Shown here piece by piece: positions 17,045 to 25,420 of a stretch of DNA of 64,000 bases. Every line of letters starts with the position of its first letter. Position 1 is the first letter of the stretch. The translations under genes were made by a program, and so were the position numbers. The notes under the pieces were generated by a model. It was not told where the DNA came from. It ran no database searches and saw nothing but the letters and a program-made list of their open reading frames with translations. The stretch is taken from NCBI RefSeq assembly GCF_003605635.1, contig NZ_QMDW01000013.1, positions 16,430 through 80,429 of the forward strand, read 5' to 3'. This DNA is from Halonotius pteroides. Lineage in GTDB: Archaea > Halobacteriota > Halobacteria > Halobacteriales > Haloferacaceae.

Positions 17045-19246
17045 TTATGAGCTATTTTTGTCGGTCGTGGTGTGCGTTCGGTCGTAGCCGAACGGGATGT
17101 ACTGCCGACCACCGCCCTCATAGAACTTCCCGAAGAACTCAACGTACTCTAGGCGGACGGCCTGTAGCCCGGCGCTTGTCACACCGAGTGCCAAGACGAC
17201 CGCGTGGCCGACAAGCAACACGAGCGCGCCGACGATCAGTCCGGTTGTCCCACCTGTCGTCAGGCCCGCAAACATGATCTCAGCACCCTCCGCTTGGAGC
17301 TGGCTGAGCTCGCTCCCGGTGAAGATGAAATGGAAGTTTCCGCCGTTGAAGTAGGCACCGAAGACGATGAGATTGACGGCGAAGGCGGTACCGGCCTTGG
17401 CGAGCAACACCGCCGCCAGCCGCGTATACGAAAGTGCGTTGACCAATGGGTTAAGAACCTCTGGGATCTCCATCGGCTCGCCGAGCCCCAACAACACGGC
17501 ACCGACGAGGAACGCGGCACCGCCGATGAGCCCGACCGTCTCGCTAAACCCGTTGAACCCCAACGCGACGGCGGCATCGGAGCCCTCATTGAACACGGTA
17601 AAGAGGAAATCCGGCTTCTGTGCTCTAAAGAGGTCACTGAGGACGAACGCCCAGACGCCGTTGAGCATGAGCAGCCACGAGCCGCTCTCGAAGACCGCGT
17701 CTTTCAGGCCGTGGAGGTTGACATCCTCGATGAACGAGAGCAGATATCCCATGTTAAGATGGACGACGCCAACAAGGATACTCACGAAGAACCACGCGAG
17801 TGCCCACTCGGCGTAGTAGGGCTTTAGTCCCTTATGCAGCGTCAGGAATCCCAAGCCAAGATACTCCGGCATCGGCTCGGCAAAGGGGTGTAGCCCGAAG
17901 ACCTCATCGTAGAGCACGCCGAACAGCGCGGTGAATCCGCCGGCCCACATCGCGACCCCACCCATACTTTGCAGGCCTGAGGCGTCGAATCGGGTGTAGA
18001 GAACGTAGCCGATGAGCATGTACAACACCCCATAGCCCACGTCGCCGATCATGAAGCCGAACATGACGGGGAACGTCAGGAAGACCAACACGGTCGGATC
18101 AAACTCCGAGTACTTTGGTCGTGAGAACGCGTCGATCAACACCTGAAATGGTTTTGCCGCACTAGTGTTGCCCTGTACGACCGGCGGGCCGTCATCAGCC
18201 ATGGTGACCGTTCCGCTCCCGTCGGCGACGACCTCGCCACCGTCGGTGGCTGTTTCGGCCGCGTCGGCCCCGCCGTGTTGTTCAACGTGGGTCTCACCGT
18301 TGGACTTGAACTGTGCGCGTTCGATCTCGTCGACATCGACCGGCCCGTCGACCTCGCTGTCAAGGGCGGCTTCAAGCTCGTCGTAGCGAGCGGTCGGAAT
18401 CCAGCCCTCGGCGACAAAAGCGTTGGTCGTCGTCGCAAACGACAGCGGGGCTTCCTTCTTTTGGGCCTCGATGGTGAGATACTCCTCAGCCGCGAGCAGA
18501 AAGCCCGCCGACTCGGCTTTGACCGTCTCCAACTCGGCTTCAACCTCGCCGAGTTCGGCCGCCACCGTCTCCCGCTGGCCTTCGAGGTCGGCGACGTACT
18601 GTTCGGGTGAGTCGTCGGCGTCAGGCACCGACAGCGTGGTAAACTCGACGCCGACAATCGCGTCGGCGATGAGTTCGCTCGTGGCCTCATGGTCGTCGGC
18701 TGGCTGCGCAAAGATCGCCTGTGTGTCGCCGCCGGAGAAGATCTCGAAGCGATTGATTGCCGCTTCATCGTTGAGTGCCGCGGCGATGGCATCGCGGTCG
18801 CCTTGGCCGACGAGAACGGCCAGAGAGTCGTAACCGCCCAACAGATCAAGATCGAGCCCGAGTTGCGCAAAGGGCTCGACTGCGTCGATCTCTTCGTCGA
18901 TCTCACGCATCTGTGTTTCGAGCTCGCTGCGCTGGTCGTCGAGGTCGTTGATGCGCTCACGGAGCGCGGGCAGCTCGGCGGTGAGCTCCTCGCGGTCGAC
19001 GATCCGGGTTTGGCCGGCATCGCTGTCCTCGATTCCAAGCGTGCTTTCGAGTGCGCGAACGGTGACGAGTTGCTCGTTGGTTTCCGCCGCGCTCTCCAGG
19101 GAGCGGCCGCCCTCGAAGCCCTCCCAAGAGCCGTCGTAGTCCGACAGATCTAGCAGGTTCAGCGAGTGAACAGTCTCGATGACGTCGTCGATAACGCGTT
19201 TTGAGCCCGTCACCGAGACCTTGCTCATCCGCTCAGGTCTGAGCAT
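17045..19246 (-). CDS. atpI: A-type ATP synthase subunit I (a-subunit)
   Basis: This is the 733-residue membrane stator subunit that forms the proton half-channels with the K ring. The N-terminal half (about residues 1-350) is cytoplasmic with coiled coils (LRERINDLDDQRSELETQMR region). The C-terminal half has about eight helices from FDPTVLVFLTFPVMFGFMIG onward. The essential arginine is expected in NALSYTRLAAVLLAKAG. The start MLRPERMSKVSVTG is family-typical and overlaps atpH by 14 bp; the internal Met7 is a weaker alternative. An acidic low-complexity insert (residues ~310-345) precedes the membrane domain. Confidence 0.95.
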   Translation of the reverse strand: MLRPERMSKVSVTGSKRVIDDVIETVHSLNLLDLSDYDGSWEGFEGGRSLESAAETNEQLVTVRALESTLGIEDSDAGQTRIVDREELTAELPALRERINDLDDQRSELETQMREIDEEIDAVEPFAQLGLDLDLLGGYDSLAVLVGQGDRDAIAAALNDEAAINRFEIFSGGDTQAIFAQPADDHEATSELIADAIVGVEFTTLSVPDADDSPEQYVADLEGQRETVAAELGEVEAELETVKAESAGFLLAAEEYLTIEAQKKEAPLSFATTTNAFVAEGWIPTARYDELEAALDSEVDGPVDVDEIERAQFKSNGETHVEQHGGADAAETATDGGEVVADGSGTVTMADDGPPVVQGNTSAAKPFQVLIDAFSRPKYSEFDPTVLVFLTFPVMFGFMIGDVGYGVLYMLIGYVLYTRFDASGLQSMGGVAMWAGGFTALFGVLYDEVFGLHPFAEPMPEYLGLGFLTLHKGLKPYYAEWALAWFFVSILVGVVHLNMGYLLSFIEDVNLHGLKDAVFESGSWLLMLNGVWAFVLSDLFRAQKPDFLFTVFNEGSDAAVALGFNGFSETVGLIGGAAFLVGAVLLGLGEPMEIPEVLNPLVNALSYTRLAAVLLAKAGTAFAVNLIVFGAYFNGGNFHFIFTGSELSQLQAEGAEIMFAGLTTGGTTGLIVGALVLLVGHAVVLALGVTSAGLQAVRLEYVEFFGKFYEGGGRQYIPFGYDRTHTTTDKNSS

Positions 19247-19571
19247 TCACAGCCTCCTCGAAGCGGTCGATGGCCAACTCGACGGCCTCGTCGATCCGGT
19301 CTTGGGCCTCCTCGACGAGCTCCTCCCGGGCAGCCTCACCCTCTTCGAGGATTTCCTCACGGCGGGCGTTGATCTCCTCGTGGGCCGCCTCCAGTCGGTC
19401 GGCCGCGTCCTGTTCAGCCTCCTCCTCGGCCGTCGTGCGGATCTCGTCGGCGTCGGATCGGGCCTCGGCGATGCGTTCCTCGGCGTCGGCTTCCGCCTCG
19501 GCAACGATCTCCTCGGCGTCGTCCTCGGCCGCCTTGATCTCGTTGAGAACCTCTTGTCTCGGCATGCTCAC
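19233..19571 (-). CDS. atpH: A-type ATP synthase subunit H
   Basis: This is a 112-residue, almost entirely coiled-coil protein rich in Ala, Glu and Asp. It dimerises with subunit E to form the peripheral stalk. It can start at GTG 19571 or at ATG 19565 two codons later. The TATA-like box at 19598-19605 lies about 30 nt from the GTG, so the transcript is nearly leaderless with either start. It is the first atp gene of the cluster. Confidence 0.9.
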   Translation of the reverse strand: MSMPRQEVLNEIKAAEDDAEEIVAEAEADAEERIAEARSDADEIRTTAEEEAEQDAADRLEAAHEEINARREEILEEGEAAREELVEEAQDRIDEAVELAIDRFEEAVNAQT

Positions 19572-19597
19572 TAATCATCAAGAATTGCAGTAGCTGC

Positions 19598-19605
19598 GTA
19601 TAAGG
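19598..19605 (-). promoter_or_regulatory. TATA-like box for atpHI
   Basis: The minus-strand CCTTATAC lies 27-34 nt upstream of the GTG/ATG start pair of atpH. This spacing is the usual archaeal TATA distance for a leaderless transcript. No palindrome or other operator is evident nearby. Confidence 0.5.
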
Positions 19606-19707
19606 TGTTTGCGGAACGTCTCGGCGTGTCGACGGGTCTGTGTCGGCTGTGTGTGGGTTCGGTAAATCCGTACCGTTATTGTCACGCCGCCCATAGAGTG
19701 GGGTGAC

Positions 19708-20397
19708 ATGGGAATCCTTGAGAACAAGGCCAGAGCGCGCCTGTTCTACAAATATCTCTCGAAGGTTTACGACACAATCAACCCCTTCATCTGGAACGAT
19801 GAGATGCGCGACGAGGCTATCGCGTGGCTCGACATCCAGCCTGACGACCGCGTTCTCGATGTGGGCTCAGGCACCGGGTTTGCGACCGAAGGGCTGCTCC
19901 AACACACCGACACCGTGTACTGTCTCGACCAGTCGATCCACCAGATGGAGAAAGCCTTCACCAAGTTTGGCAAACACGACCGCGTGAGATTCCACCGCGG
20001 CGACGCCGAACGGCTTCCGTTTGCTGACGACACGTTCGACCATCTTTGGTCGTCCGGCTCGATCGAGTACTGGCCTAACCCGGTCGACGCCCTCGAAGAG
20101 TTCCGGCGGGTCACCAAGCCCGGCGGCCGCGTGCTCGTCGTCGGCCCCGACTATCCAAACTCGGTTGTCATGCAGAAGCTCGCCGATGCGATCATGCTGT
20201 TTTACGACGAAAGCGAGGCCGACCGGATGTTTGATGCCGCCGGCTACACCGACTTTGAGCACCACATCCAGCAGGCCAGCTCCGGCAGCCCCAAGGCGAT
20301 CACGACGGTTGCGACCGTCCCCGAGGCTGCGGCTGTCGACGGTGTTGTCGACACGACCGCAGATCTCGCCGCGCCAAGCGATTCCGCGGCTGATTAG
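19708..20397 (+). CDS. Class I SAM-dependent methyltransferase (quinone methyltransferase-like)
   Basis: This is a 229-residue methyltransferase. Motif I is DRVLDVGSGTGFATEGLL and motif II/III are FHRGDAERLPFADDTFDHLW and RRVTKPGGRVLVVGPDYPN. The N-terminal NKARARLFYKYLSKVYDTIN and the insert SSGSIEYWPNPVDALEEF resemble the MPBQ/MSBQ and UbiE-type methyltransferases that act on prenyl quinones, so a menaquinone-modifying role is possible. This is an inference from similarity only. The C-terminal 35 residues are a low-complexity acidic tail. It is divergent from atpH. Confidence 0.82.
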   Translation: MGILENKARARLFYKYLSKVYDTINPFIWNDEMRDEAIAWLDIQPDDRVLDVGSGTGFATEGLLQHTDTVYCLDQSIHQMEKAFTKFGKHDRVRFHRGDAERLPFADDTFDHLWSSGSIEYWPNPVDALEEFRRVTKPGGRVLVVGPDYPNSVVMQKLADAIMLFYDESEADRMFDAAGYTDFEHHIQQASSGSPKAITTVATVPEAAAVDGVVDTTADLAAPSDSAAD

Positions 20398-20442
20398 CCG
20401 TCTTGCCCCACGACAACCGCTCAGAAAGCCATCCGGCGCGCG

Positions 20443-21006
20443 TTACTCGTCGATAAACTCGTTGTCGCGCCAGTCGACACCGTTTTTCCCGGCGCTGTTC
20501 TGTGGGTTTTCAACGACCTCGACGGTTGCGGGCCGTTGTTCGCCTTCGACGATCCGTGTTGCTTCGAGTTTGTCGTCGTGTTCGGAGATCGCTGTCAGCG
20601 TCCCTTTCTCGGAAAGCGCGGCGATCTCTTTGAGCACCTCGAACATCCCGTACTGGACGGCGGTGTTCTGGAGCACGGTTTCGCGGTCGCCCTTGAAGCA
20701 GGCGAACTCGACGAGCTCCGAGGGGATCTCCTCTTCTTCCTCGTCGCCCCAACTCGGCCCGCCGGCCCGCGGTGGTTCCTCCTCGTAGACCCGGGTTTCG
20801 GTCACGCTGGCTTTGAGTTGAGCTGTCGGCGTGTATTTGCTGAGGCTTTCATCGCTGGCCTCGGCGTTGATGATTAGTGTGTTGTTGCGTCGTGTGAGTG
20901 TCACCTCGTCGATCTCGTCGGGGAGGTCTGGATCGTCCAGATACTCCTCTAAGTCTTCGAGCGGCAGTTCAAGCGTCGAGTGGAGACGGAATACGCGGCC
21001 TGTCAT
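20443..21006 (-). CDS. Conserved haloarchaeal protein, DUF7110-like
   Basis: This 187-residue acidic cytoplasmic protein starts MTGRVFRLHSTLELPLEDLE and contains DEIDEVTLTRRNNTLIINA and SKYTPTAQLKASVTETRVYE. It matches a widespread haloarchaeal family that I recall as DUF7110, without known function. The middle (GGPSWGDEEEEEIPSELVEF) separates a beta-rich N-terminal part from a helical part, QNTAVQYGMFEVLKEIAALS, which looks like a helix-turn-helix-sized domain. Regulation of transcription is therefore conceivable but unproven. Confidence 0.75.
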   Translation of the reverse strand: MTGRVFRLHSTLELPLEDLEEYLDDPDLPDEIDEVTLTRRNNTLIINAEASDESLSKYTPTAQLKASVTETRVYEEEPPRAGGPSWGDEEEEEIPSELVEFACFKGDRETVLQNTAVQYGMFEVLKEIAALSEKGTLTAISEHDDKLEATRIVEGEQRPATVEVVENPQNSAGKNGVDWRDNEFIDE

Positions 21007-21143
21007 GATGTTGGATGGTGGTGTCGTCGACGTGGGTGCCGATACCTACCGTTTGTAGGGCCCCCACTGGTATATGGGCTATCCTTTCGTGTCCGCCCGT
21101 GACCGACGGCTGTGGGCGGGATCGCCAGCGATCTCGTCTGTGC

Positions 21144-21485
21144 TCAGGTCGTTAGCGCCGCTTCGAGTTCGCCGCGCTCGTCAAGCTCGGTGAGAATATC
21201 GCTGCCGCCGACGAACTCGCCGTCGACAAATGTCTGGGGGATCGTCTCCCAGTCGCTGTGGGTCGACAGTGCCTCGCGGTATTCGTCAAGCGCGGGCAAC
21301 ACGTCGACGGTCTCAAACTCGGTGACGTGTTCGCTGATCAACTCAAGGGCGTTGGCCGAGTAGCCACACTGCGGCATCAGTTGATTCCCCTTCATAAACA
21401 GTACCACCTCGTTGCTTTCGATCGCCTCATCGACGCGTTCTTCGACGGCCTCAGCGTCCAACTCGCTGTCAGGTTGGAAGGTCAT
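21144..21485 (-). CDS. Monothiol glutaredoxin
   Basis: This 113-residue glutaredoxin-fold protein has the monothiol active site C40-G-Y-S, within VVLFMKGNQLMPQCGYSANA. The lysine in FMKG, the TIPQTFVDGEFVGGSDI segment and the GG of the glutathione site fit the CGFS-type family that handles Fe-S clusters. Haloarchaea mostly use gamma-glutamylcysteine rather than glutathione, so the ligand here may differ. A 20-residue acidic N-terminal extension is present. Confidence 0.9.
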   Translation of the reverse strand: MTFQPDSELDAEAVEERVDEAIESNEVVLFMKGNQLMPQCGYSANALELISEHVTEFETVDVLPALDEYREALSTHSDWETIPQTFVDGEFVGGSDILTELDERGELEAALTT

Positions 21486-21596
21486 ACCATTCTATATGAG
21501 CGACGGGGCCATAGGCGTTGCGTCCGGTTTCTGCTCCGACCTCGCCTGATGGCGGGGCTCGGCACCCATCGAAATCCGACACCTCCTTGTAGGCCG

Positions 21597-21806
21597 ATGG
21601 AATCAGCCACGGGTATGAACGCGACCATCACCTGGGGCGGCGCGGGGCTTGTGTTGGCACTGGCCGGCACCGCGTTTGTCATCTCGGAGATCCAACACGG
21701 GCTCGAAGTCGGCAATCCTTTTGCTGTTGCCTACGGCGGTGCGGTGGTTGTAGCTACCGTTATCGCTGTCCTGTTGATTGTCCCGAGCATGCGGTCGAGC
21801 AACTGA
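21597..21806 (+). CDS. Small two-helix membrane protein, function unknown
   Basis: This 69-residue ORF starts at ATG 21597 (MESATGMNATITWGG); an ATG at 21615 is also possible. It contains two hydrophobic segments, WGGAGLVLALAGTAFVISEI and AVAYGGAVVVATVIAVLLIV, with a short loop containing QHGLEVGNPF. The length and hydrophobicity suggest a real small membrane protein, but no family is recognised. It is divergent from the glutaredoxin gene and 75 bp before the PHP gene. Confidence 0.6.
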   Translation: MESATGMNATITWGGAGLVLALAGTAFVISEIQHGLEVGNPFAVAYGGAVVVATVIAVLLIVPSMRSSN

Positions 21807-21881
21807 GTCGATCGCTGACAGCCCCCTGTCGACCGCGACACAAACGGGGGGAGTTATTAGGGTCGCCACGAAGAACGCGAT

Positions 21882-22568
21882 GTGTTTCGCGTCGAGCTTC
21901 ACGCCCACTCGGAACGCTCCCACGACGGCCGCGACCCCGTCGATCTACTGCTCGAACAGGCCGCGGCTGTCGGGCTCGACGCGCTTGCGATCACCGACCA
22001 CGACGAGATCGACGCCAGCATTGAGGCCGCGGTGAGCGCGCCGAATCATGGCCTTGTCGGCATCGTCGGGATGGAGGTTACCAGCGCGGTCGGCCACATT
22101 CTCGCCTTGGGCATCGACGAACTCGTCTCGCCGGGACTCTCATACGATGAGACGCTCGACCGCATCCACGATCAAGGCGGGATCGCCGTTGTCCCCCATC
22201 CGTTCCAGAAATCCCGCCACGGCGTCGCGCCACATATCACCGACGACCAACTCGCCGCGGCCGACGCCATCGAGGTCTACAACTCCCGGCTGTTCACCGG
22301 TCGGGCGAACCGCCAAGCCGAACAGTTCGCCCTCGAACACGACCGCCCGATGACCGCCGGCAGCGACGCCCACATCTCCGAGCTGGTTGGCCAAGCGGTC
22401 ACCGAAGTCGACGCCGACGAGCCGACCGCCGACGCGATTCTCGACGCGATCCGTAGAGGTCGCACCAGCGTTATCGGCCACCGAACGCCGTGGCACGTCA
22501 GCCTCCGGCAGTTCGGCGGCGGTGCAAAACGCCGCGCCCAGCGGGCGATCCGTGAGTTCTTCCGATGA
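21882..22568 (+). CDS. PHP-domain metal-dependent phosphoesterase
   Basis: This 228-residue protein starts with GTG at 21882 and opens MFRVELHAHSERSHDGRDP, the HxH motif of the PHP fold. Further metal ligands are visible in AITDHDEIDA, IVGMEVTSAVGHILALG, VVPHPF and TAGSDAHI. This motif set resembles TrpH-like phosphoesterases that act on nucleotides or small phosphate esters. The closing basic stretch RRAQRAIREFFR is unusual for such an acidic proteome. It overlaps the next gene by 4 bp (ATGA), implying a linked role with the asparagine-synthase-like protein. Confidence 0.88.
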   Translation: MFRVELHAHSERSHDGRDPVDLLLEQAAAVGLDALAITDHDEIDASIEAAVSAPNHGLVGIVGMEVTSAVGHILALGIDELVSPGLSYDETLDRIHDQGGIAVVPHPFQKSRHGVAPHITDDQLAAADAIEVYNSRLFTGRANRQAEQFALEHDRPMTAGSDAHISELVGQAVTEVDADEPTADAILDAIRRGRTSVIGHRTPWHVSLRQFGGGAKRRAQRAIREFFR

Positions 22569-23734
22569 GTCAGCCACCACAGCCGCCGCTCCGCGGGGCC
22601 GATGCCGCTGTCATCCGCACAACGCTCAATGCCGGCGATCCGCTGCCCGGTGTACACGGTCGCGGTTCAGCAGCGATAGGTGGTTTTGGCGGCCGTCTTG
22701 ACGACCGACTTGTTCGCGACGTATTGGGTCGCCAGCCGGTCTACAGCGAGGCTGACGCCGACAACCCGACCGCTGACGACGCGTGGTCGTTTTCGCCCGA
22801 CAATCTTGACGAGCCGGTTGCCGTCCCGCCCGGCGGTGTCCGCACCGCCGACGGCGACGAGACAATACTCACGCTCCCGGAGCCGCCAGCCGCCGACAGC
22901 GACGCGGCGATGTCGGCCGTGACTGATGCACTCTCGAGCGCACTCGGCGTTGACGACACCGAGACTACGGCCACAGGCGATGTTGCCGTCGCCTTTTCTG
23001 GTGGCGTCGACTCCACACTTGTCGCCAGCGGCTTCCCGGACGCGCCGCTGTACGTCGTCGGCTTCGAGGGCTGTCACGACATCGCCGCCGCCCGTGAGGC
23101 TGCCGCCGCGATCGACCGCGCCGATGACCTCATCGTCACCGAACTCAGCCACGACGATCTGATCGACGCTGTCCCCCGGGTCGCCGCCGCGACCGGCCGG
23201 ACAAATCCGATGGACGTGACGATCGCGCTGCCGCTGCTCGTTGTCGCCGAGCGGGCCGCGGCCGACGGCTACGACCGCCTTGCGCTCGGCCAGGGCGCGG
23301 ACGAACTGTTCGGTGGCTATTCGAAGGTCGTCGAGCCGGCCGACGACCACCGCGTCGACAGCGACACGGTTCGCGGCGCGGTGCGGGAGGCGGTCGAGAC
23401 GCTGCCCGGCCAACTGGAACGCGACGTGTGTGGGCTTTCGGCCGCTGGCGTCGAGCCGGTGACGCCGTTCCTGCAGGATCGCGTTGTCGACGCCGCGTTG
23501 CGGCTCCCCGGCGAGTTACTGGCGACACCCGAGGCGCGGAAGGTTGCCCTGCGGCGGGTTGCTCGTGAGGCGGTCGGCCTCCCGGAATCAGTTGCGGGCG
23601 CGGACAAGAAAGCGGTTCAGTACGGCACCTACGTTAGCCGCGAGCTGGATCGGCTGGCTCGCCAAAACGGGTACAAGCGACGGATGGAGGACCATGTTGG
23701 GCAGTATATTCGGGAACTGTGTTCGGATTCGTAA
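22565..23734 (+). CDS. Asparagine synthase-like ATPase lacking the glutaminase nucleophile
   Basis: This 389-residue protein carries the synthetase half of the AsnB family. The PP-loop VAFSGGVDSTLVASG binds ATP, and LGQGADELFGGYSKVVE and ADKKAVQYGTYVSRE are further AsnB motifs. The normal N-terminal glutaminase domain, which starts with a catalytic Cys2, is missing. Only a vestige remains (LVRDVLGRQPVYSE resembles the end of that domain). The enzyme probably uses free ammonia, gets it from a separate partner, or activates another substrate. It is translationally coupled to the PHP phosphoesterase upstream. Confidence 0.85.
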   Translation: MSQPPQPPLRGADAAVIRTTLNAGDPLPGVHGRGSAAIGGFGGRLDDRLVRDVLGRQPVYSEADADNPTADDAWSFSPDNLDEPVAVPPGGVRTADGDETILTLPEPPAADSDAAMSAVTDALSSALGVDDTETTATGDVAVAFSGGVDSTLVASGFPDAPLYVVGFEGCHDIAAAREAAAAIDRADDLIVTELSHDDLIDAVPRVAAATGRTNPMDVTIALPLLVVAERAAADGYDRLALGQGADELFGGYSKVVEPADDHRVDSDTVRGAVREAVETLPGQLERDVCGLSAAGVEPVTPFLQDRVVDAALRLPGELLATPEARKVALRRVAREAVGLPESVAGADKKAVQYGTYVSRELDRLARQNGYKRRMEDHVGQYIRELCSDS

Positions 23735-23790
23735 CTTATTCTGACTCGCAGGGTGTGGGGCCGACGTTGCGTGAGATGGATTAGTGTAGA

Positions 23791-23912
23791 CAGCCCTCGA
23801 CGCGCTCAACTCCCAGGCCTCGCTGCGCCCTTCGTCGCTCGCTCCGCTCGCTCCTGCAGTGCGTACATCGGCCGGGTTCGCCGAGCGCGTCTCGCCCTTT
23901 CAGTCCGCCAGG
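23791..23912 (-). repeat. Dispersed haloarchaeal repeat element, copy 1 (short form)
   Basis: Read on the minus strand, this ~122-bp block begins CCTGGCGGACTGAAAGGGCG and continues with CTCGGCGAACCC. A middle module follows (CACTGCAGGAGCGAGCGGAG, then GCGACGAAG), and it ends with TGAGCGCGTCGAGGGCT. The same modules in the same order occur at 59891-60126 on the plus strand with extra internal sequence. It is GC-rich, lies in a 284-bp intergenic stretch and has no coding potential I can support. Confidence 0.8.
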
Positions 23913-24018
23913 AGTCCGGTTAGTCAATTGGTCGACCCACCTGTTCGGCTGGTCGTCTCTGAACCTCGTTGTGTTGACTGAGACCTGACTTTTTCATCAT
24001 CGCGGCTGAAACCCGGCT

Positions 24019-24522
24019 ATGAATCGACGCAACATGCTCACTGTCGCCGGCGGGCTCACGCTGTCGACGACACTGGCTGGCTGTGTCGGAGAGTCGCCCA
24101 GCAGCGACACAGATGCCGAAGCCGATAGCGACGATATGTCCAGCGAGTTGGATCTCCGCGAGGCCAACGTTGTGAGTATCGGCATCGATGACAGCAACGG
24201 AGCGAGTACGTTCACTGTCGGCCTGCACCATGACGACGCTGGCGAGGACGGCTACGCCGACTGGTGGCAGGTCGAAACACTTGAGGGGACGCAGCTTGGC
24301 CGCCGCGATCCCCTGCATGCTCACGAGAACAATCAGCCGTTCGAGCGAAGCGAGACGATCGAAATACCCGACGACGTGACCTGCGTCGTCGTTCGCGGCC
24401 ACGACCAGACCCACGGCTACGGCGGCCGCGCGGTCGTCGTGAACCTCGACTCCGGTGGGCAGAACACGACTTCTCAGGGCTCGGAGCGACAGACTCTCAG
24501 TGAGAGCGATTGTCCAGCGTAG
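24019..24522 (+). CDS. Predicted Tat lipoprotein, function unknown
   Basis: This 167-residue exported protein begins MNRRNMLTVAGGLTLS, a twin-arginine signal, and has a lipobox ending LAG-Cys22. A Ser/Asp/Glu-rich tether follows (residues 25-45). The mature domain includes ASTFTVGLHHDDAGEDGYAD, WWQVETLEGTQLGRRDPLHA, and VRGHDQTHGYGGRAVVVNL. Several His and Asp residues could bind metal, but no family is recognised. It stands alone between the repeat element and the L15e gene. Confidence 0.8.
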   Translation: MNRRNMLTVAGGLTLSTTLAGCVGESPSSDTDAEADSDDMSSELDLREANVVSIGIDDSNGASTFTVGLHHDDAGEDGYADWWQVETLEGTQLGRRDPLHAHENNQPFERSETIEIPDDVTCVVVRGHDQTHGYGGRAVVVNLDSGGQNTTSQGSERQTLSESDCPA

Positions 24523-24643
24523 CGTGTCGGTAGTGACTCCTGATCGTGTGACCTCGTCTCTCGGTGCAGCGAGTCCGAAGCGGTTAAACGGGCTTCGAAG
24601 GTAGAGTAGACAACTCACTGCGGTGACGGGCTACCAGTGGGCA

Positions 24644-24682
24644 CCCGGTTTGCCGGGACGAAATGTGGTCGGCTTGACCGAC
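24644..24682 (+). promoter_or_regulatory. Two small hairpins in the rpl15e leader
   Basis: CCCGG-TTTG-CCGGG (24644-24657) and GTCGG-CTTGA-CCGAC (24668-24682) are two consecutive perfect 5-bp stems just before the rpl15e start at 24709. The adjoining sequence has no ORF that I can support. If transcribed, they would form a structured leader, which is unusual next to the short leaders expected elsewhere. They could serve autogenous control by L15e or simply be a terminator/leader remnant. Confidence 0.4.
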
Positions 24683-24708
24683 TGAATCGCAAGCGCCCGA
24701 GGACAACT

Positions 24709-25299
24709 ATGGCACGAAGCGTCTACTCACACATCCGCGAAGCATGGGAGAGCCCAAGCGAGGGCAAACTCGCCGAACTACAGTGGCAGCGCAAACAGGA
24801 CTGGCGGAACCAGGGCGCGATCGAACGCGTCGATCGCCCAACCCGCCTCGATAAGGCTCGCTCACAGGGATACAAAGCCAAACAGGGCGTTGTTGTCGCC
24901 CGCGTGTCCGTCCGCAAGGGCGGGGCGCGCAAGCAACGACACACGGCTGGTCGCCGTACCAAACGGCAGGGCGTCAACCGTATCGGCCGCCGGAAATCGA
25001 TCCAGCGGATCGCCGAGGAGCGAGCCTCCCGGAAATACCGTAACCTCCGGGTGTTGAACTCCTACTGGGTCGGCGAAGACGGCTCACAGAAGTGGCACGA
25101 GATCATCCTCATCGACCCGAACCACCCGGCCATCGAGAACGACGACGATCTCGGCTGGATCTGCGAGGATCAACACAAGGGTCGGGCGTTCCGTGGCCTC
25201 ACCAACGCCGGCGACAAAGGCCGTGGCATGCAGACCCGCGGAAAGGGCACTGAGCACGCGCGCCCAAGCGTCAACAGCGATCGCAACCGCAGCAAATAA
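24709..25299 (+). CDS. rpl15e: 50S ribosomal protein L15e
   Basis: This 196-residue ribosomal protein starts MARSVYSHIREAWESP and contains LQWQRKQDWRNQGAIERVDR, RRTKRQGVNRIGRRKS and RYRNLRVLNSYWVGEDG-like sequence (KYRNLRVLNSYWVGEDG). It is highly basic and is typical of archaeal/eukaryal L15e. A longer open frame begins at 24637, but the ATG at 24709 fits homologues. It is monocistronic and preceded by two small hairpins. Confidence 0.97.
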   Translation: MARSVYSHIREAWESPSEGKLAELQWQRKQDWRNQGAIERVDRPTRLDKARSQGYKAKQGVVVARVSVRKGGARKQRHTAGRRTKRQGVNRIGRRKSIQRIAEERASRKYRNLRVLNSYWVGEDGSQKWHEIILIDPNHPAIENDDDLGWICEDQHKGRAFRGLTNAGDKGRGMQTRGKGTEHARPSVNSDRNRSK

Positions 25300-25420
25300 C
25301 AGCGACCGGCTGTCCCCACAGCACGTTCTTTTCGGCAGTGTCGTCCGCTCCGGCTGGGTTGTTCCCAGATACTGATAACCATGTACATTTTTCATGTATT
25401 AGGTTTCTGAAGCTAGAGGT

